In this document: positions 51,263-59,885 of the stretch, one piece after another
Position numbering within the stretch: position 1 is the stretch's first letter
Layout of the letters: each line of letters opens with the position of its first letter
Source: Stenotrophomonas mori
Lineage (GTDB): Bacteria; Pseudomonadota; Gammaproteobacteria; Xanthomonadales; Xanthomonadaceae
NCBI RefSeq assembly: GCF_023556335.1
Contig: NZ_JAIKTS010000001.1
Coordinates: 620,001-684,000 of the forward strand
DNA: 64,000 nucleotides
Direction of reading: 5' to 3'
Notes under the pieces: model-generated
The model's input: only the letters and a program-made list of their open reading frames with translations
Database searches by the model: none
What the model was told of the DNA's origin: nothing
Made by a program: the position numbers and the translations under genes

Positions 51263-52252
51263 TCAGGCATCCTCGCGCCGGCGCCGCAGCCAGATCGCCG
51301 CGGCGATGAAGGCCACACCGACCAGGGCGCCGATCCAGATGTCCGGGCCGGTGACGACGTTCACCAGGTTCCGGTGCTGCAGCAGCGACTGGACAAGCTC
51401 GCCGGGGTTGCTGAAGCCCGCGGTGTCGCCCTGCGCGCCATTCAGGCCGTGCACGACCCAGGTGCCGGGGAACACACTGAGCAGCCCGCGGTAGCCGACC
51501 ACGTACCAGACCCAGCCCAGGGGCAGCTTGACGCCCGGCATCGCGCCCAGGATCGAGACCATCACGCAGCCCAGCAGTGGCACCAGCACCGCCCACAGGA
51601 AGGGCTTGCTGCGTGCCCAGGCGGAACACAGCATCAGCCAGCCCACGGTCGGCAGCGACCACAGCAGGGTGACCGGAACGGCGCTGAGGACCTGGCCGAC
51701 GATGCGCAGGGGGCGGGAGTGGGTGGCCATCGTCCAGGGGCTGGGGACGCCGGCGGCGACCGAGCCGAGGATGGCCACCAGCCACAGGCACAGGCCCACC
51801 GCGATACCCACGACGATCGCCACCAGCGGTGCCAGCAGCAGCGCCCAGACGACCTTGGACAGCACTGTCTGGAGGTCCGAGACCGGCAGCGACTTCCAGA
51901 ACAGGATGCTGCGGTCCCGGCGGTCGTCGTAGAGGCTGCCCAGGGCATAGAAGAACACCACGAACGCCAGCACCACCGAGGCCAGGAGGATGCCGGTGAG
52001 CAGCAGGCCGTCGCCGGCCGCGCCCATGGCATGGGCATAGTCGCCGGGGGTGTCGATCCGGGTGATCGCGCCGGCGGCCTGTGCCTTGCGCGCGACCATC
52101 GCGCCGATGCCCGCGCCCATGGCCGAGAACAGGATGGCGATGCCGCCGGTGATGACCTGCGCCCAGAAGAAACCGCCCCGGTTCTCCCAGTATTCGCGCC
52201 TGAGCAGCCACTTGAACCTGCCCAGCGGGGTGATGTGGTGGACGGTGTTCAT
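51263..52252 (-). CDS. ABC transporter permease of the YtrA-type operon
   Basis: A 329-aa integral membrane protein with six or seven predicted spans (AQVITGGIAILFSAMGAGIGAMV, LLLTGILLASVVLAFVVFFYAL, ALLLAPLVAIVVGIAVGLCLWLVAI, VLVPLLGCVMVSILGAM, IGALVGVAFIAAAIWL). The loop LYDDRRDRSILFWKSLPVSD between spans is typical of ABC-2-type permeases paired with YtrB/CcmA-like ATPases. Its ATG overlaps the ATPase stop codon. The substrate is unknown; such systems often give resistance to cell-envelope antibiotics or bacteriocins. Confidence 0.87.
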   Translation of the reverse strand: MNTVHHITPLGRFKWLLRREYWENRGGFFWAQVITGGIAILFSAMGAGIGAMVARKAQAAGAITRIDTPGDYAHAMGAAGDGLLLTGILLASVVLAFVVFFYALGSLYDDRRDRSILFWKSLPVSDLQTVLSKVVWALLLAPLVAIVVGIAVGLCLWLVAILGSVAAGVPSPWTMATHSRPLRIVGQVLSAVPVTLLWSLPTVGWLMLCSAWARSKPFLWAVLVPLLGCVMVSILGAMPGVKLPLGWVWYVVGYRGLLSVFPGTWVVHGLNGAQGDTAGFSNPGELVQSLLQHRNLVNVVTGPDIWIGALVGVAFIAAAIWLRRRREDA

Positions 52253-53121
52253 GCGTAGGTCCCCTTCATGATGGCGACGAACAGGTCGGCGAGGCCCGGG
52301 GTGCGGGTTTCGCCGAGGGCATCGAGCTGCGCGCGGTCGGCGCCGTCGTACAGCAGCACGGTCTTGCCGAACGGCAGGGCGCGCTCGTCGATCGGCCGCA
52401 GTTCGCGCGCGGCCTGCACGGTGCCGGCCGAGGCCATCAGCTCGGTATAGCGGTCGGCCATGCTTTCCATGTCAGCGGCGAGCACGATCTTCCCGTCGCG
52501 GATGAACAGCACGTCGGTGAGGATGTGCTCGATCTCCTCGACCTGGTGGGTGGTGACGATGATGGTCTTGTGCTCGTCGAAGTAGTCCTCCAGCAGGCGC
52601 TGGTAGAACTCCTTGCGGTACAGGATGTCCAGCCCGAGGGTCGGCTCGTCCAGCACCAGCACGCGGGCGTCGATGGCCATCACCAGGGCCAGGTGCAGCT
52701 GCACCACCATGCCCTTGGACAGCTCGCGTACGCGCTGCCTGGGCTTCAGCTTGGTGTTGGCCAGGAAGTGCTCGCAGCGCGCGCGGTCGAAACGCGGGTG
52801 GACGCCGGCGACGAAGTCGATGGCTTCCTTGACCCGGATCCAGCGCGGCAGCACCGCCACGTCGGCGATGAAGCAGACATCGTTCATCAACGCATCGCGC
52901 TGGCGGCGCGGGTCCATGCCCAGCACGCGCAGTTCGCCCTCGACGGCGGTCAGGCCGAGCATCGCCTTCAGCGCGGTGGTCTTGCCGGCGCCGTTGGGGC
53001 CGATCAGGCCGACGATGCGGCCCGGGGCGATGTTGAAGCTGGCGCCGTCCAGCGCCGGTTGTTGCCGGTAGGTCTTGCGCAGGCCATGGGCGGAAACGAC
53101 GGTATCGGTAGCGGCGTTCAT
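52249..53121 (-). CDS. ABC transporter ATPase of the YtrA-type operon
   Basis: A 290-aa ABC ATPase with Walker A GPNGAGKT, a divergent signature LSKGMVVQL in place of LSGGQ, Walker B VLVLDEPTLGLD and switch His in VTTHQVEEIEH. The unusual signature and the segment NDVCFIADVAVLPRWIRVKEAI are shared with YtrB-like ATPases encoded beside GntR regulators. The C-terminal 65 residues form an additional small domain. Both ends overlap neighbours by 4 bp (ATGA), so regulator, ATPase and permease are translated as a coupled set. Confidence 0.92.
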   Translation of the reverse strand: MNAATDTVVSAHGLRKTYRQQPALDGASFNIAPGRIVGLIGPNGAGKTTALKAMLGLTAVEGELRVLGMDPRRQRDALMNDVCFIADVAVLPRWIRVKEAIDFVAGVHPRFDRARCEHFLANTKLKPRQRVRELSKGMVVQLHLALVMAIDARVLVLDEPTLGLDILYRKEFYQRLLEDYFDEHKTIIVTTHQVEEIEHILTDVLFIRDGKIVLAADMESMADRYTELMASAGTVQAARELRPIDERALPFGKTVLLYDGADRAQLDALGETRTPGLADLFVAIMKGTYA

Positions 53122-53480
53122 GGTGTGGTCCCCGGGGGCAGCAGGTCGTCCAGGCTCAGGCCCAGCCGCTGGATGCGCTCCAGCACGGCGGGCCACTCAT
53201 CGTTGAGAAAGCGTTCGCGCTCGCTGCCGCGCAGTTTCCGCGCGGCCTCCTCGGTCATGAACATGCCCAGGCCGCGCCGCTTCTCGACCAGGTTCTCGTC
53301 GGCCAGTTCCTGGTAGGCGCGGGACACCGTGATCGGGTTCAGCTGGTACTCGGCGGCGACCTGGCGCACCGAGGGCAGCGCGTCGCCGGGCTTGATGATG
53401 CCGTCCAGCATCATCGCGATCACCCGCTCCTTGAGCTGCCGGTAGATGGGAGCGCCGTCGCTCCACTGGATATCGCTCAT
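53118..53480 (-). CDS. YtrA-family GntR transcriptional regulator
   Basis: A 120-aa regulator: a winged helix-turn-helix (PIYRQLKERVIAMMLDGIIKPGDALPSVRQVAAEYQLNPITVSRAYQELADENLVEKRRGLGMFM) and a short C-terminal dimerisation tail without a ligand-binding domain, the defining feature of the YtrA subfamily. It starts 2 bp after the 78-aa gene and overlaps the ATPase gene. It most likely represses its own operon through the palindrome at 53745-53768. Confidence 0.94.
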   Translation of the reverse strand: MSDIQWSDGAPIYRQLKERVIAMMLDGIIKPGDALPSVRQVAAEYQLNPITVSRAYQELADENLVEKRRGLGMFMTEEAARKLRGSERERFLNDEWPAVLERIQRLGLSLDDLLPPGTTP

Positions 53481-53482
53481 GG

Positions 53483-53719
53483 TCAGCTCCGTGGGGTCAG
53501 CGACTGGGCGAACGAGAAGTAGGGCAGGGACAGGCTGGTGCGCATCCGGCGCTCCGGGCGCCAGCCGGCGCTCGGGGCGCCGGCACCGTTGTCGACGCCG
53601 CCGGGCGGCTCCTGGAACGCGCCATGGCCGCAGGGGAACGGCAGCGTGTAGCCGATCGGCAGCAGGCTGCCGGCGGCGATCAGGACCTTGAACGCATGCC
53701 GTTGACGCCTTGGGTTCAT
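53483..53719 (-). CDS. orphan 78-aa protein, first gene of the YtrA-type operon
   Basis: The 78-aa product has a strongly basic start (MNPRRQRHAFK), a hydrophobic segment (VLIAAGSLLPIGYTLPF, residues 12-28), a single Cys30, a Gly/Pro-rich part (HGAFQEPPGGVDNGAGAPSAG) and a basic/aromatic C-terminus (SLPYFSFAQSLTPRS). The ATG at 53719 has a strong GGGAGG 6 bp upstream and the stop is 2 bp before the GntR gene, so it is very likely translated. No family is recognised. It could be a membrane-anchored or exported small protein sensed or handled by the ABC system. Confidence 0.65.
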   Translation of the reverse strand: MNPRRQRHAFKVLIAAGSLLPIGYTLPFPCGHGAFQEPPGGVDNGAGAPSAGWRPERRMRTSLSLPYFSFAQSLTPRS

Positions 53720-53744
53720 GGGGGCCTCCCTGTATAGGGTGTCT

Positions 53745-53785
53745 GGTGTTGTATTTGACTATAACACCTTGGCGGGGGCGTGCAA
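53745..53785 (-). promoter_or_regulatory. promoter and candidate GntR/YtrA operator
   Basis: On the minus strand a -35 TTGCAC (53780-53785) and a -10 TATAGT (53758-53763) are 16 bp apart. GGTGTTGTA (53745-53753) and TATAACACC (53760-53768) form an inverted repeat with 8 of 9 arm positions matching around TTTGAC, and this palindrome covers the -10. It is the AT-richest patch of the area. A repressor bound here would shut off the whole eight-gene operon and possibly affect the divergent peroxidase gene. Confidence 0.68.
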
Positions 53786-53853
53786 CCCCTTGGAAACCAA
53801 CCAATGGCATAGTCGTGTCCGACTTCCCGGGAGCGCCCGGACAGGAGAGGCCT

Positions 53854-54423
53854 GTGTTGATTCGCAACTGCTTGATCGGACTCGCATTGGCGGTCGCCGC
53901 CGGCGGCGCTGCCGCGGACGGCGACGGCGCGCTGCTGGACCGCGAATACCGCCCGCTCGCCGGGAAAGAGCTGGTGAACCTGAACCGCGAGTATGGCGGC
54001 AAGGTGCTGCTGGTGGTGAACACCGCTTCCAAGTGCGGCTACACCCCGCAGTACGAGGGCCTGGAAGCGCTCCACCAGGCGCTGGGCGAGCGTGGGTTCG
54101 CGGTGCTCGGCTTCCCTTCCAACGACTTCAAGGGCCAGGAACCGGGCAGCGAGGAGGAAATCCAGGAGTTCTGCACGCTGACCTATGGCGTACGTTTCCC
54201 GATGTTCCAGAAGGTCCACGTGACCGGCCCGGAGGCCACGCCGCTGTACCGGGACCTGGCGCGCCTGAGCGGGGTCGCTCCGGCCTGGAACTTCCACAAG
54301 TACCTGGTGTCGCGCGACGGCCGGGTGGTGGCCCAGTTCCCCAGCAAGGTGCGGCCGGAGGATCCGGAGCTGCGCGAGGCGCTGGAGCGCGAGCTCGCAC
54401 GTCCGGTGCCGCCGGCCGGTTGA
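53854..54423 (+). CDS. exported glutathione peroxidase-family protein
   Basis: A thiol peroxidase of the GPx family, 189 aa, with an N-terminal signal peptide (LIGLALAVAAGGAAA), so periplasmic. Catalytic residues are Cys61 (NTASKCGYTPQ), Gln95 (KGQEPG) and Trp145-Asn146 (AWNFHKYLV). The usual FPCNQF motif is FPSNDF here, so the common resolving Cys is replaced by Ser89; Cys107 remains. It starts with GTG at 53854 behind an AGGAGAGG site. It is divergent from the YtrA-type operon and may share its control region. Confidence 0.9.
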   Translation: MLIRNCLIGLALAVAAGGAAADGDGALLDREYRPLAGKELVNLNREYGGKVLLVVNTASKCGYTPQYEGLEALHQALGERGFAVLGFPSNDFKGQEPGSEEEIQEFCTLTYGVRFPMFQKVHVTGPEATPLYRDLARLSGVAPAWNFHKYLVSRDGRVVAQFPSKVRPEDPELREALERELARPVPPAG

Positions 54424-54517
54424 GCCTGGCCGGCGTGTCTCGACATCATCGGCGTGCGTGCGACAATGGCGCCCTTCGCGCCGATGGCGGCGTTTGTTCA
54501 CTCCAGGAATGCAGCGA

Positions 54518-55477
54518 ATGAAGATGGGAAAGCGTGGCGCCGTGGCGTCGCTTCTGATTCTGGCGATGGCGGTCCCTGCGGCCGTTGTCGCGCAACAACC
54601 GGCCGCACTGGCGGCCGCCAAGGAGAAGTCGGTTTTGACCTCGGAACGTGAAAAGATCGGTTACGCCATTGGCGTGGATGTCGCCAGTTCGTTCGAGCCC
54701 GTCGCGGCGGACATCGACGTGCCCTCCCTGCGCCGCGCGGTGGAGAACGCGTTCGCCGGCGGCCAGCCGCTGCTGTCGCAGGAAGAAGCGCAGCAGACCG
54801 ACCAGGCGCTGCGCACCGCGATGATGGCCCGCTCCGGCCAGCAGGTGCCGGGCATGGCACCGGGCAGCGCACCGCCGACGGTGGACCGCGAGAAGGTCGG
54901 CCTGATGCTGGGCAGCTACGCGGTGGGCCCGTCGCTGGCGCCGATCCGCGACGATATCGACCTGGACGCGGTGTTCCAGGCCATCGCCACGGTGTTCGCC
55001 AAGGGCACCCCGCTGATGGACCACCAGCAGGCGCAGTCCACGCTGCAGGCCTTCAGCACCGCCAAGCAGGCTGCCGCCGCGGGCAAGAACCGCGAGGAAG
55101 GCAATGCCTTCCTGGCCCAGAACAAGGGCCAGCCGGGCGTGGTGACCACCGCCTCGGGGCTGCAGTACCAGGTGCTGCGCGCCGGCAGCGGCGAGCGGCC
55201 GGTGGCGAGCAGCCGCGTGCGCGTGAACTACGAAGGCAAGCTGCTGGACGGCACCGTGTTCGACAGCAGCTACGAGCGCGGCCAGCCGGCCGATTTCGGC
55301 CTGGACCAGGTGATCAAGGGCTGGACCGAAGGCGTGTCGCTGATGCCGGTCGGTTCCAAGTACCGTTTCTGGGTGCCGTCCGAGCTGGCCTACGGCGCCA
55401 ACGGCACCGGTGGCGGTCCGATCGGTCCGGACGCCACCCTGACCTTCGACGTCGAGCTGCTCGGCATCCTGCAGTAA
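54518..55477 (+). CDS. FKBP-type peptidyl-prolyl isomerase with two N-terminal domains
   Basis: A periplasmic folding factor of 319 aa with a signal peptide (LLILAMAVPAAVVAQ). Two FkpA/Mip-type N-terminal helical domains occur in tandem: SEREKIGYAIGVDVASSFEPVAADID (about residues 41-110) and DREKVGLMLGSYAVGPSLAPIRDDID (about 125-195), followed by a connecting helix and one FKBP domain (VRVNYEGKLLDGTVFDSSYERG...YGANGTGGGPIGPDATLTFDVELL). Relatives such as FkpA and Mip have a single N-terminal domain. AGGA 9 bp upstream supports 54518; an ATG at 54509 is closer to it. ugd follows after 21 bp. Confidence 0.92.
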   Translation: MKMGKRGAVASLLILAMAVPAAVVAQQPAALAAAKEKSVLTSEREKIGYAIGVDVASSFEPVAADIDVPSLRRAVENAFAGGQPLLSQEEAQQTDQALRTAMMARSGQQVPGMAPGSAPPTVDREKVGLMLGSYAVGPSLAPIRDDIDLDAVFQAIATVFAKGTPLMDHQQAQSTLQAFSTAKQAAAAGKNREEGNAFLAQNKGQPGVVTTASGLQYQVLRAGSGERPVASSRVRVNYEGKLLDGTVFDSSYERGQPADFGLDQVIKGWTEGVSLMPVGSKYRFWVPSELAYGANGTGGGPIGPDATLTFDVELLGILQ

Positions 55478-55498
55478 GACACGCGGAGCGACTGCACC

Positions 55499-56848
55499 AT
55501 GCGCGTTGCGATTTTCGGAACCGGCTACGTGGGCCTCGTCACCGGCACCTGTCTGGCCGAGGTGGGACATGACGTGGTCTGCGTCGACATCGACCAGGCC
55601 AAGGTCGATGGACTCAACCGGGGCGTCGTCCCGATCTTCGAGCCGGGCCTGGCGCCGATGGTGAAGGCCAACCATGCCGCCTCGCGGCTGGCGTTCACCA
55701 CCGATCCGGCCGCCGCGATCGCGCACGGCCAGGTCGTGTTCATCGCCGTCGGCACGCCACCGGACGAGGACGGCAGCGCCGACCTGCAGTACGTGCTGGC
55801 GGTGGCCCGCACCATCGGCCGGCACCTGCAGGCGCCGGCGGTGGTGGTCAACAAGTCGACGGTGCCGGTGGGCACCGCCGACAAGGTGCGCGCGGCGATC
55901 GCCGAGGAACTTGCGGCGCGCGGTGCGGACATCGCCTTCGACGTGGTCTCCAACCCGGAGTTCCTCAAGGAAGGCGACGCGGTGGCCGACTGCATGCGCC
56001 CGGACCGCATCGTCGTCGGCGCCGCCGACCCCGCGTCGGTGGCGCTGATGCGGCGGTTGTACGCGCCGTTCAACCGCAACCGTGACCGGGTGGTGGAGAT
56101 GGACGTGCGGTCGGCGGAGCTGACCAAGTACGCCGCCAATGCGATGCTGGCGACCAAGATCAGCTTCATGAACGAGATCGCCAACATCGCCGAGCGCGTC
56201 GGTGCCGATGTCGAGCAGGTCCGCCAGGGCATGGGCTCGGACCCGCGCATCGGCTGGCACTTCATCTACCCCGGTGCCGGCTATGGCGGCTCCTGTTTCC
56301 CCAAGGACGTGCAGGCGCTGGCGCGCACGGCCGTGCAGCACGGGCATGCACCACGGCTGCTGGATGCGGTGGAAGCGGTCAACGCCTCGCAGAAGGGGCA
56401 CCTGTTCGAGCTGGTCCAGCGCCATTACGGCGCGGGCGGCACGGCGGACGTTCGCGGCAGGACGTTCGCGGTCTGGGGCCTGGCCTTCAAGCCCAATACC
56501 GACGACATGCGCGAGGCCTCCAGCCGCCGGCTGCTGGCGCAGCTGTGGGACGCCGGCGCGCGGGTCCGCGCCTACGACCCGGAAGCGATGCAGGAGGCGC
56601 GGCGGATTTTCGGCGACCGCGAGGACCTGGTGTTCTGCGAATCGGAGTTCGAGGCCCTGGAAGGCGCCGACGCGCTGATCGTGGTCACCGAGTGGAAGCA
56701 GTTCCGCAGCCCGGATTTCGCGCGCATCCGCGGAGCGTTGACCGACGCGGTGGTGTTCGACGGCCGCAACCTCTACGAACCCCGGGAAATCGAGGCGGCC
56801 GGGTTGGCGTATTACGGCATCGGCAGGGGCCGTTCCCTGCATGTCTGA
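55499..56848 (+). CDS. ugd: UDP-glucose 6-dehydrogenase
   Basis: Ugd oxidises UDP-glucose to UDP-glucuronate for exopolysaccharide and lipopolysaccharide building blocks. The 449-aa protein has the NAD motif [45 protein letters not shown], and the catalytic Cys in [12 protein letters not shown], plus the C-terminal [15 protein letters not shown]. It overlaps slyX by 8 bp and follows the FKBP gene closely, so the group is likely one operon. Confidence 0.97.
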   Translation: MRVAIFGTGYVGLVTGTCLAEVGHDVVCVDIDQAKVDGLNRGVVPIFEPGLAPMVKANHAASRLAFTTDPAAAIAHGQVVFIAVGTPPDEDGSADLQYVLAVARTIGRHLQAPAVVVNKSTVPVGTADKVRAAIAEELAARGADIAFDVVSNPEFLKEGDAVADCMRPDRIVVGAADPASVALMRRLYAPFNRNRDRVVEMDVRSAELTKYAANAMLATKISFMNEIANIAERVGADVEQVRQGMGSDPRIGWHFIYPGAGYGGSCFPKDVQALARTAVQHGHAPRLLDAVEAVNASQKGHLFELVQRHYGAGGTADVRGRTFAVWGLAFKPNTDDMREASSRRLLAQLWDAGARVRAYDPEAMQEARRIFGDREDLVFCESEFEALEGADALIVVTEWKQFRSPDFARIRGALTDAVVFDGRNLYEPREIEAAGLAYYGIGRGRSLHV

Positions 56849-57083
56849 CCTGCTGTCCAACGCACGCGAACAGGCCTTGGAAGACCGCCTGATCGAACTG
56901 GAGATGCGGGTCTCCTTCCAGGAGCAGGCCCTGGCCGAGCTCAGCGAGGCGCTGGCCGATGCGCGCATGCAGGGCAGTCGCAACGCCGATGTGCTGCGGG
57001 TGCTGCTCGAGGACCTGGGCAAGGTCCGCAATGCGCTGGACGCCTCCGACCCGGCGACCGAACCACCGCCGCCGCACTACTGA
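56841..57083 (+). CDS. slyX: SlyX family protein
   Basis: An 80-aa coiled-coil protein matching Sly[26 protein letters not shown] followed by a second helix and the Pro-rich end PPPPHY that marks the family. In E. coli slyX lies next to the PPIase gene slyD; here it also lies two genes from a PPIase gene. The function is unknown. It overlaps ugd by 8 bp. Confidence 0.93.
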   Translation: MSDLLSNAREQALEDRLIELEMRVSFQEQALAELSEALADARMQGSRNADVLRVLLEDLGKVRNALDASDPATEPPPPHY

Positions 57084-57101
57084 TACCGACGTACCGCAGA
57101 C

Positions 57102-57743
57102 ATGAGCGACACACTCCGCGACCAGCTCCTCGGGCTGGGCTTCAAGCCCGCGCCCAAGCCGGAGCGAAAATCCGATGGCCGCCGCGACGGCCGCCCGCAG
57201 GGCAAGCCGGGACAGGGCCGTCCGCCGGCCGGCAAGACGCCTGCCGGTGCCGGCAGGCCGGCGTCCGGCAACCGCCCGGTGCACGCTGCGCAGAAGGCGC
57301 GCAAGCCGCGCTCGCAGGAAGACATCGACCTGGCCAAGGCCTATGCGATCCGCGCGCAGAGGGAGAAGGACGAGCGCATCGAGGCCGAGCGCCGCAAGCA
57401 GGAAGAAGCACGCCTGCGCCGCGAAGCCAAGGCGCGCCTGGATACCCTGCTCGAGGGCCGGGTGCTCAACGATCCGGAAGCGGACATCGCCCGCCACTTT
57501 CCCTATGGCGGCAAGATCAAGCGCATCTATGTCACCGCCGAGCAGCTGAAGGCGCTCAATGCCGGGCAGCTGGGCGTGCTGCAGCAGAACGGGCGCTACC
57601 TGCTGGTCACCGCCGAGCTGCTGGCCGAGGCGGAGACGGTGTTCGCGCCGGCGGTGGCCCTGAAGATCGATCCGGCGGCGCCGGCCGCGGAGGATCCCTA
57701 CGCCGATCCCCAGTACCAGGTGCCCGACGACCTGGTCTGGTGA
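57102..57743 (+). CDS. DUF2058 family protein (YaiL-like)
   Basis: A 213-aa protein with the N-terminal SDTLRDQLLGLGFKPAPKPE, a long low-complexity Gly/Pro/Arg/Lys linker (about 20-70), a charged coiled coil (DEDIDLAKAYAIRAQREKDERIEAERRKQEEARLRREAKARL-like), and the globular C-terminus FPYGGKIKRIYVTAEQLKALNAGQLGVLQQNGRYLLV, the DUF2058 signature. E. coli YaiL is a nucleoprotein of unknown role. It is 18 bp behind slyX. The basic linker suggests nucleic-acid contact. Confidence 0.92.
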   Translation: MSDTLRDQLLGLGFKPAPKPERKSDGRRDGRPQGKPGQGRPPAGKTPAGAGRPASGNRPVHAAQKARKPRSQEDIDLAKAYAIRAQREKDERIEAERRKQEEARLRREAKARLDTLLEGRVLNDPEADIARHFPYGGKIKRIYVTAEQLKALNAGQLGVLQQNGRYLLVTAELLAEAETVFAPAVALKIDPAAPAAEDPYADPQYQVPDDLVW

Positions 57744-57826
57744 CGGGGCGGTAGCGGCGCGCTGGAAGCCGCCGCTGCCCGTTTTCCATGCGCGGGAGAC
57801 AAGGAAGGGCATTGCAGGGACGACGG

Positions 57827-59872
57827 ATGCGCGAAGGCTATTACCCGCATATCGACGGCATGCGGGCCATCGCCGTCCTCGCGGTGATGGCCTACCACCT
57901 CCGGCCGGCCTGGCTGCCGGGCGGGTTCACCGGCGTGGACGTGTTCTTCGTCCTGTCCGGGTTCGTGGTCAGTGCATCGGTGGCGCGCTCCCCCGATTTC
58001 AAGGGGCCGAGGGGCGCCTTGTGGTTCTATGCGCGCCGGGCGCGGCGCATCCTGCCGGCCCTGTTCGTATGCCTGTTGGCCACGGCGGTGGCCAGTGCGT
58101 TGTTCATTCCGGAGTCCTGGCTGAGCGAAACCAGTGGCAAGACCGGGCGCATGGCGTTCCTCGGGTTGAGCAACTGGGTACTTGCAGGTACGGGGAACAG
58201 CTACTTTTCGCCGCGCAGCGAATTCAACCCCTACACCCATACCTGGTCGCTGGGCGTCGAGGAGCAGTTCTACCTGCTGTTCCCGCTGCTGTTCCTCGCC
58301 GGATCCAGAGGACGCAAGGGGCGCGGGTTGTCGCTGCTGCTGTTCGCGCTGGCGACCGTGGCCTCGTTGGCCCATGCGGTCTTCCTGGCCCATCAGGGCG
58401 GGCACGAGACCGAGGCGTTCTACCGGACCACGACCCGGTTCTGGCAGTTGGGCGCGGGGGTGCTGCTGTTCCAGGTGCTGCACATGCGCGCACCGACGGC
58501 CGCCGCCGCGCCGCGGCCCGGTGCCCGGTACCTGCGCCCGCTGTTGCTGCTGGCCAGCCTGCTGGCGCTGGGCTATGGGCTGTGGGCCGCACGGCCCGGG
58601 CATTCTCCCTGGGGAGCGGGGGTCTGGCCCGTGGCGGGAACCCTGGGGCTGCTGGCCGCGCTGCACCGCTCCGCCAGGGGCTGGGTGGGGGCCAGTCTGT
58701 CGTCCGTGCCGATGGTCGCGATCGGCCGGATGTCCTATTCCCTCTACCTCTGGCATTGGCCGGTATTCGTGCTGTTCCGCTGGACACTCGGCCTGGACAG
58801 CGCCGGCACCGGCGCGGCGGCGGTGCTCTGCACGGTGCTGCTTTCCTGGCTCTCATGGCGCTGGGTGGAACAGCCGCTGCGCTTCGGTGCGTGCTGGCGC
58901 GCGCGCGACGCGCGCTGGGTGGCGTGCGGACTTGCGATCATGCTGCTCGGCATGGGCGTCCAGAAACAGGTCTCGAAGAACAGCCGGCACCTCTCCTTGA
59001 GCGTGGTCACCCGCCATCCTCTGGACTGGTATCCCTATGCCGAAGGCGTGGCGAAGGCGCATCCGGAATGCAGGCTGGTGGTTTCGCGGTTGCCCGGGGG
59101 CGTGCAGCAGTTCGAGCGCGGGGCCTGTCCGTCCGGAACAGGCGGTGGTCGGCGGCTGTTCGTGGTGGGCGACTCGCATGCACTGGCCTATGCGGAGATG
59201 TTCGGCCGGCTGGCGCTCCAGGACGGGGTCCAGGTGCGGCTCGATGGCAGGGGCGGCTGCACGCCGATCGGGCTGCAGGCGTGGCAACTGGCGGACCGGG
59301 ACTGCACGGCCCATGTCCGCGCGCTGTTCAAGGAACTGGGCCGGCATGTACGCCCGGGAGACACCGTATTCCTGCCGGGACTGAGAGTGCCGCGGCTGGT
59401 CGAGCAGTACCGCCAGTTCGATCCGGCGGAGGTCCGGGCCGCGCAGCAGGGAGCCGTCGCGCAGGCCCGGCGCGGCAAGGTGGTTGCCGGCGCCATCGCC
59501 TACCTGCGGCCCCTGGCCAGGCGCGGCGTCCACATCGTGCTGGAAGCGCCCAAGCCGGTGCTGCCGGCGCCGCCCTTCCGTTGCTCGGATGTCTTCAACC
59601 GGGGCAATCCCATCTGCTCGCGCGGCATGACGCTGCCGCGGGCGGAGATGGACGCGTTGCGCGAGCCGGCCCTGTCCGCACTGCAGGAGATTGCCGCGGC
59701 GCTGCCGGGTGCCAGCCTGTGGGATCCGTTGCCGGTGCTCTGCCCCGGATCGACCTGCCTGCCCGACGACGACGGGAAGCCGCTCTATTTCGATGGCGAC
59801 CACCTCAGCGGGTACGGCAACCGTGTCCTGCTGCCGTCCTTCCGTGACCACCTGATGGCGCGGGAAGAGTAG
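57827..59872 (+). CDS. OafA/YrhL-type O-acyltransferase with C-terminal SGNH domain
   Basis: A 681-aa inner-membrane enzyme that probably acetylates a surface polysaccharide. The N-terminal acyltransferase-3 domain has about ten membrane spans with YYPHIDGMRAIAVLAVMAYH, GVDVFFVLSGFVV, and THTWSLGVEEQFYLLFP. The C-terminal periplasmic SGNH hydrolase-like domain (about 440-680) carries VVGDSHALAYAEMFG (Ser block) and FDGDHLSGYGNRVLLPSF (Asp/His block). The start at 57827 has AGGGA upstream; an in-frame ATG at 57788 is less likely. The gene is near ugd, consistent with surface-glycan modification, and is convergent with the MFS gene. Confidence 0.9.
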   Translation: MREGYYPHIDGMRAIAVLAVMAYHLRPAWLPGGFTGVDVFFVLSGFVVSASVARSPDFKGPRGALWFYARRARRILPALFVCLLATAVASALFIPESWLSETSGKTGRMAFLGLSNWVLAGTGNSYFSPRSEFNPYTHTWSLGVEEQFYLLFPLLFLAGSRGRKGRGLSLLLFALATVASLAHAVFLAHQGGHETEAFYRTTTRFWQLGAGVLLFQVLHMRAPTAAAAPRPGARYLRPLLLLASLLALGYGLWAARPGHSPWGAGVWPVAGTLGLLAALHRSARGWVGASLSSVPMVAIGRMSYSLYLWHWPVFVLFRWTLGLDSAGTGAAAVLCTVLLSWLSWRWVEQPLRFGACWRARDARWVACGLAIMLLGMGVQKQVSKNSRHLSLSVVTRHPLDWYPYAEGVAKAHPECRLVVSRLPGGVQQFERGACPSGTGGGRRLFVVGDSHALAYAEMFGRLALQDGVQVRLDGRGGCTPIGLQAWQLADRDCTAHVRALFKELGRHVRPGDTVFLPGLRVPRLVEQYRQFDPAEVRAAQQGAVAQARRGKVVAGAIAYLRPLARRGVHIVLEAPKPVLPAPPFRCSDVFNRGNPICSRGMTLPRAEMDALREPALSALQEIAAALPGASLWDPLPVLCPGSTCLPDDDGKPLYFDGDHLSGYGNRVLLPSFRDHLMAREE

Positions 59873-59885
59873 CGGCCGCCGCGGC

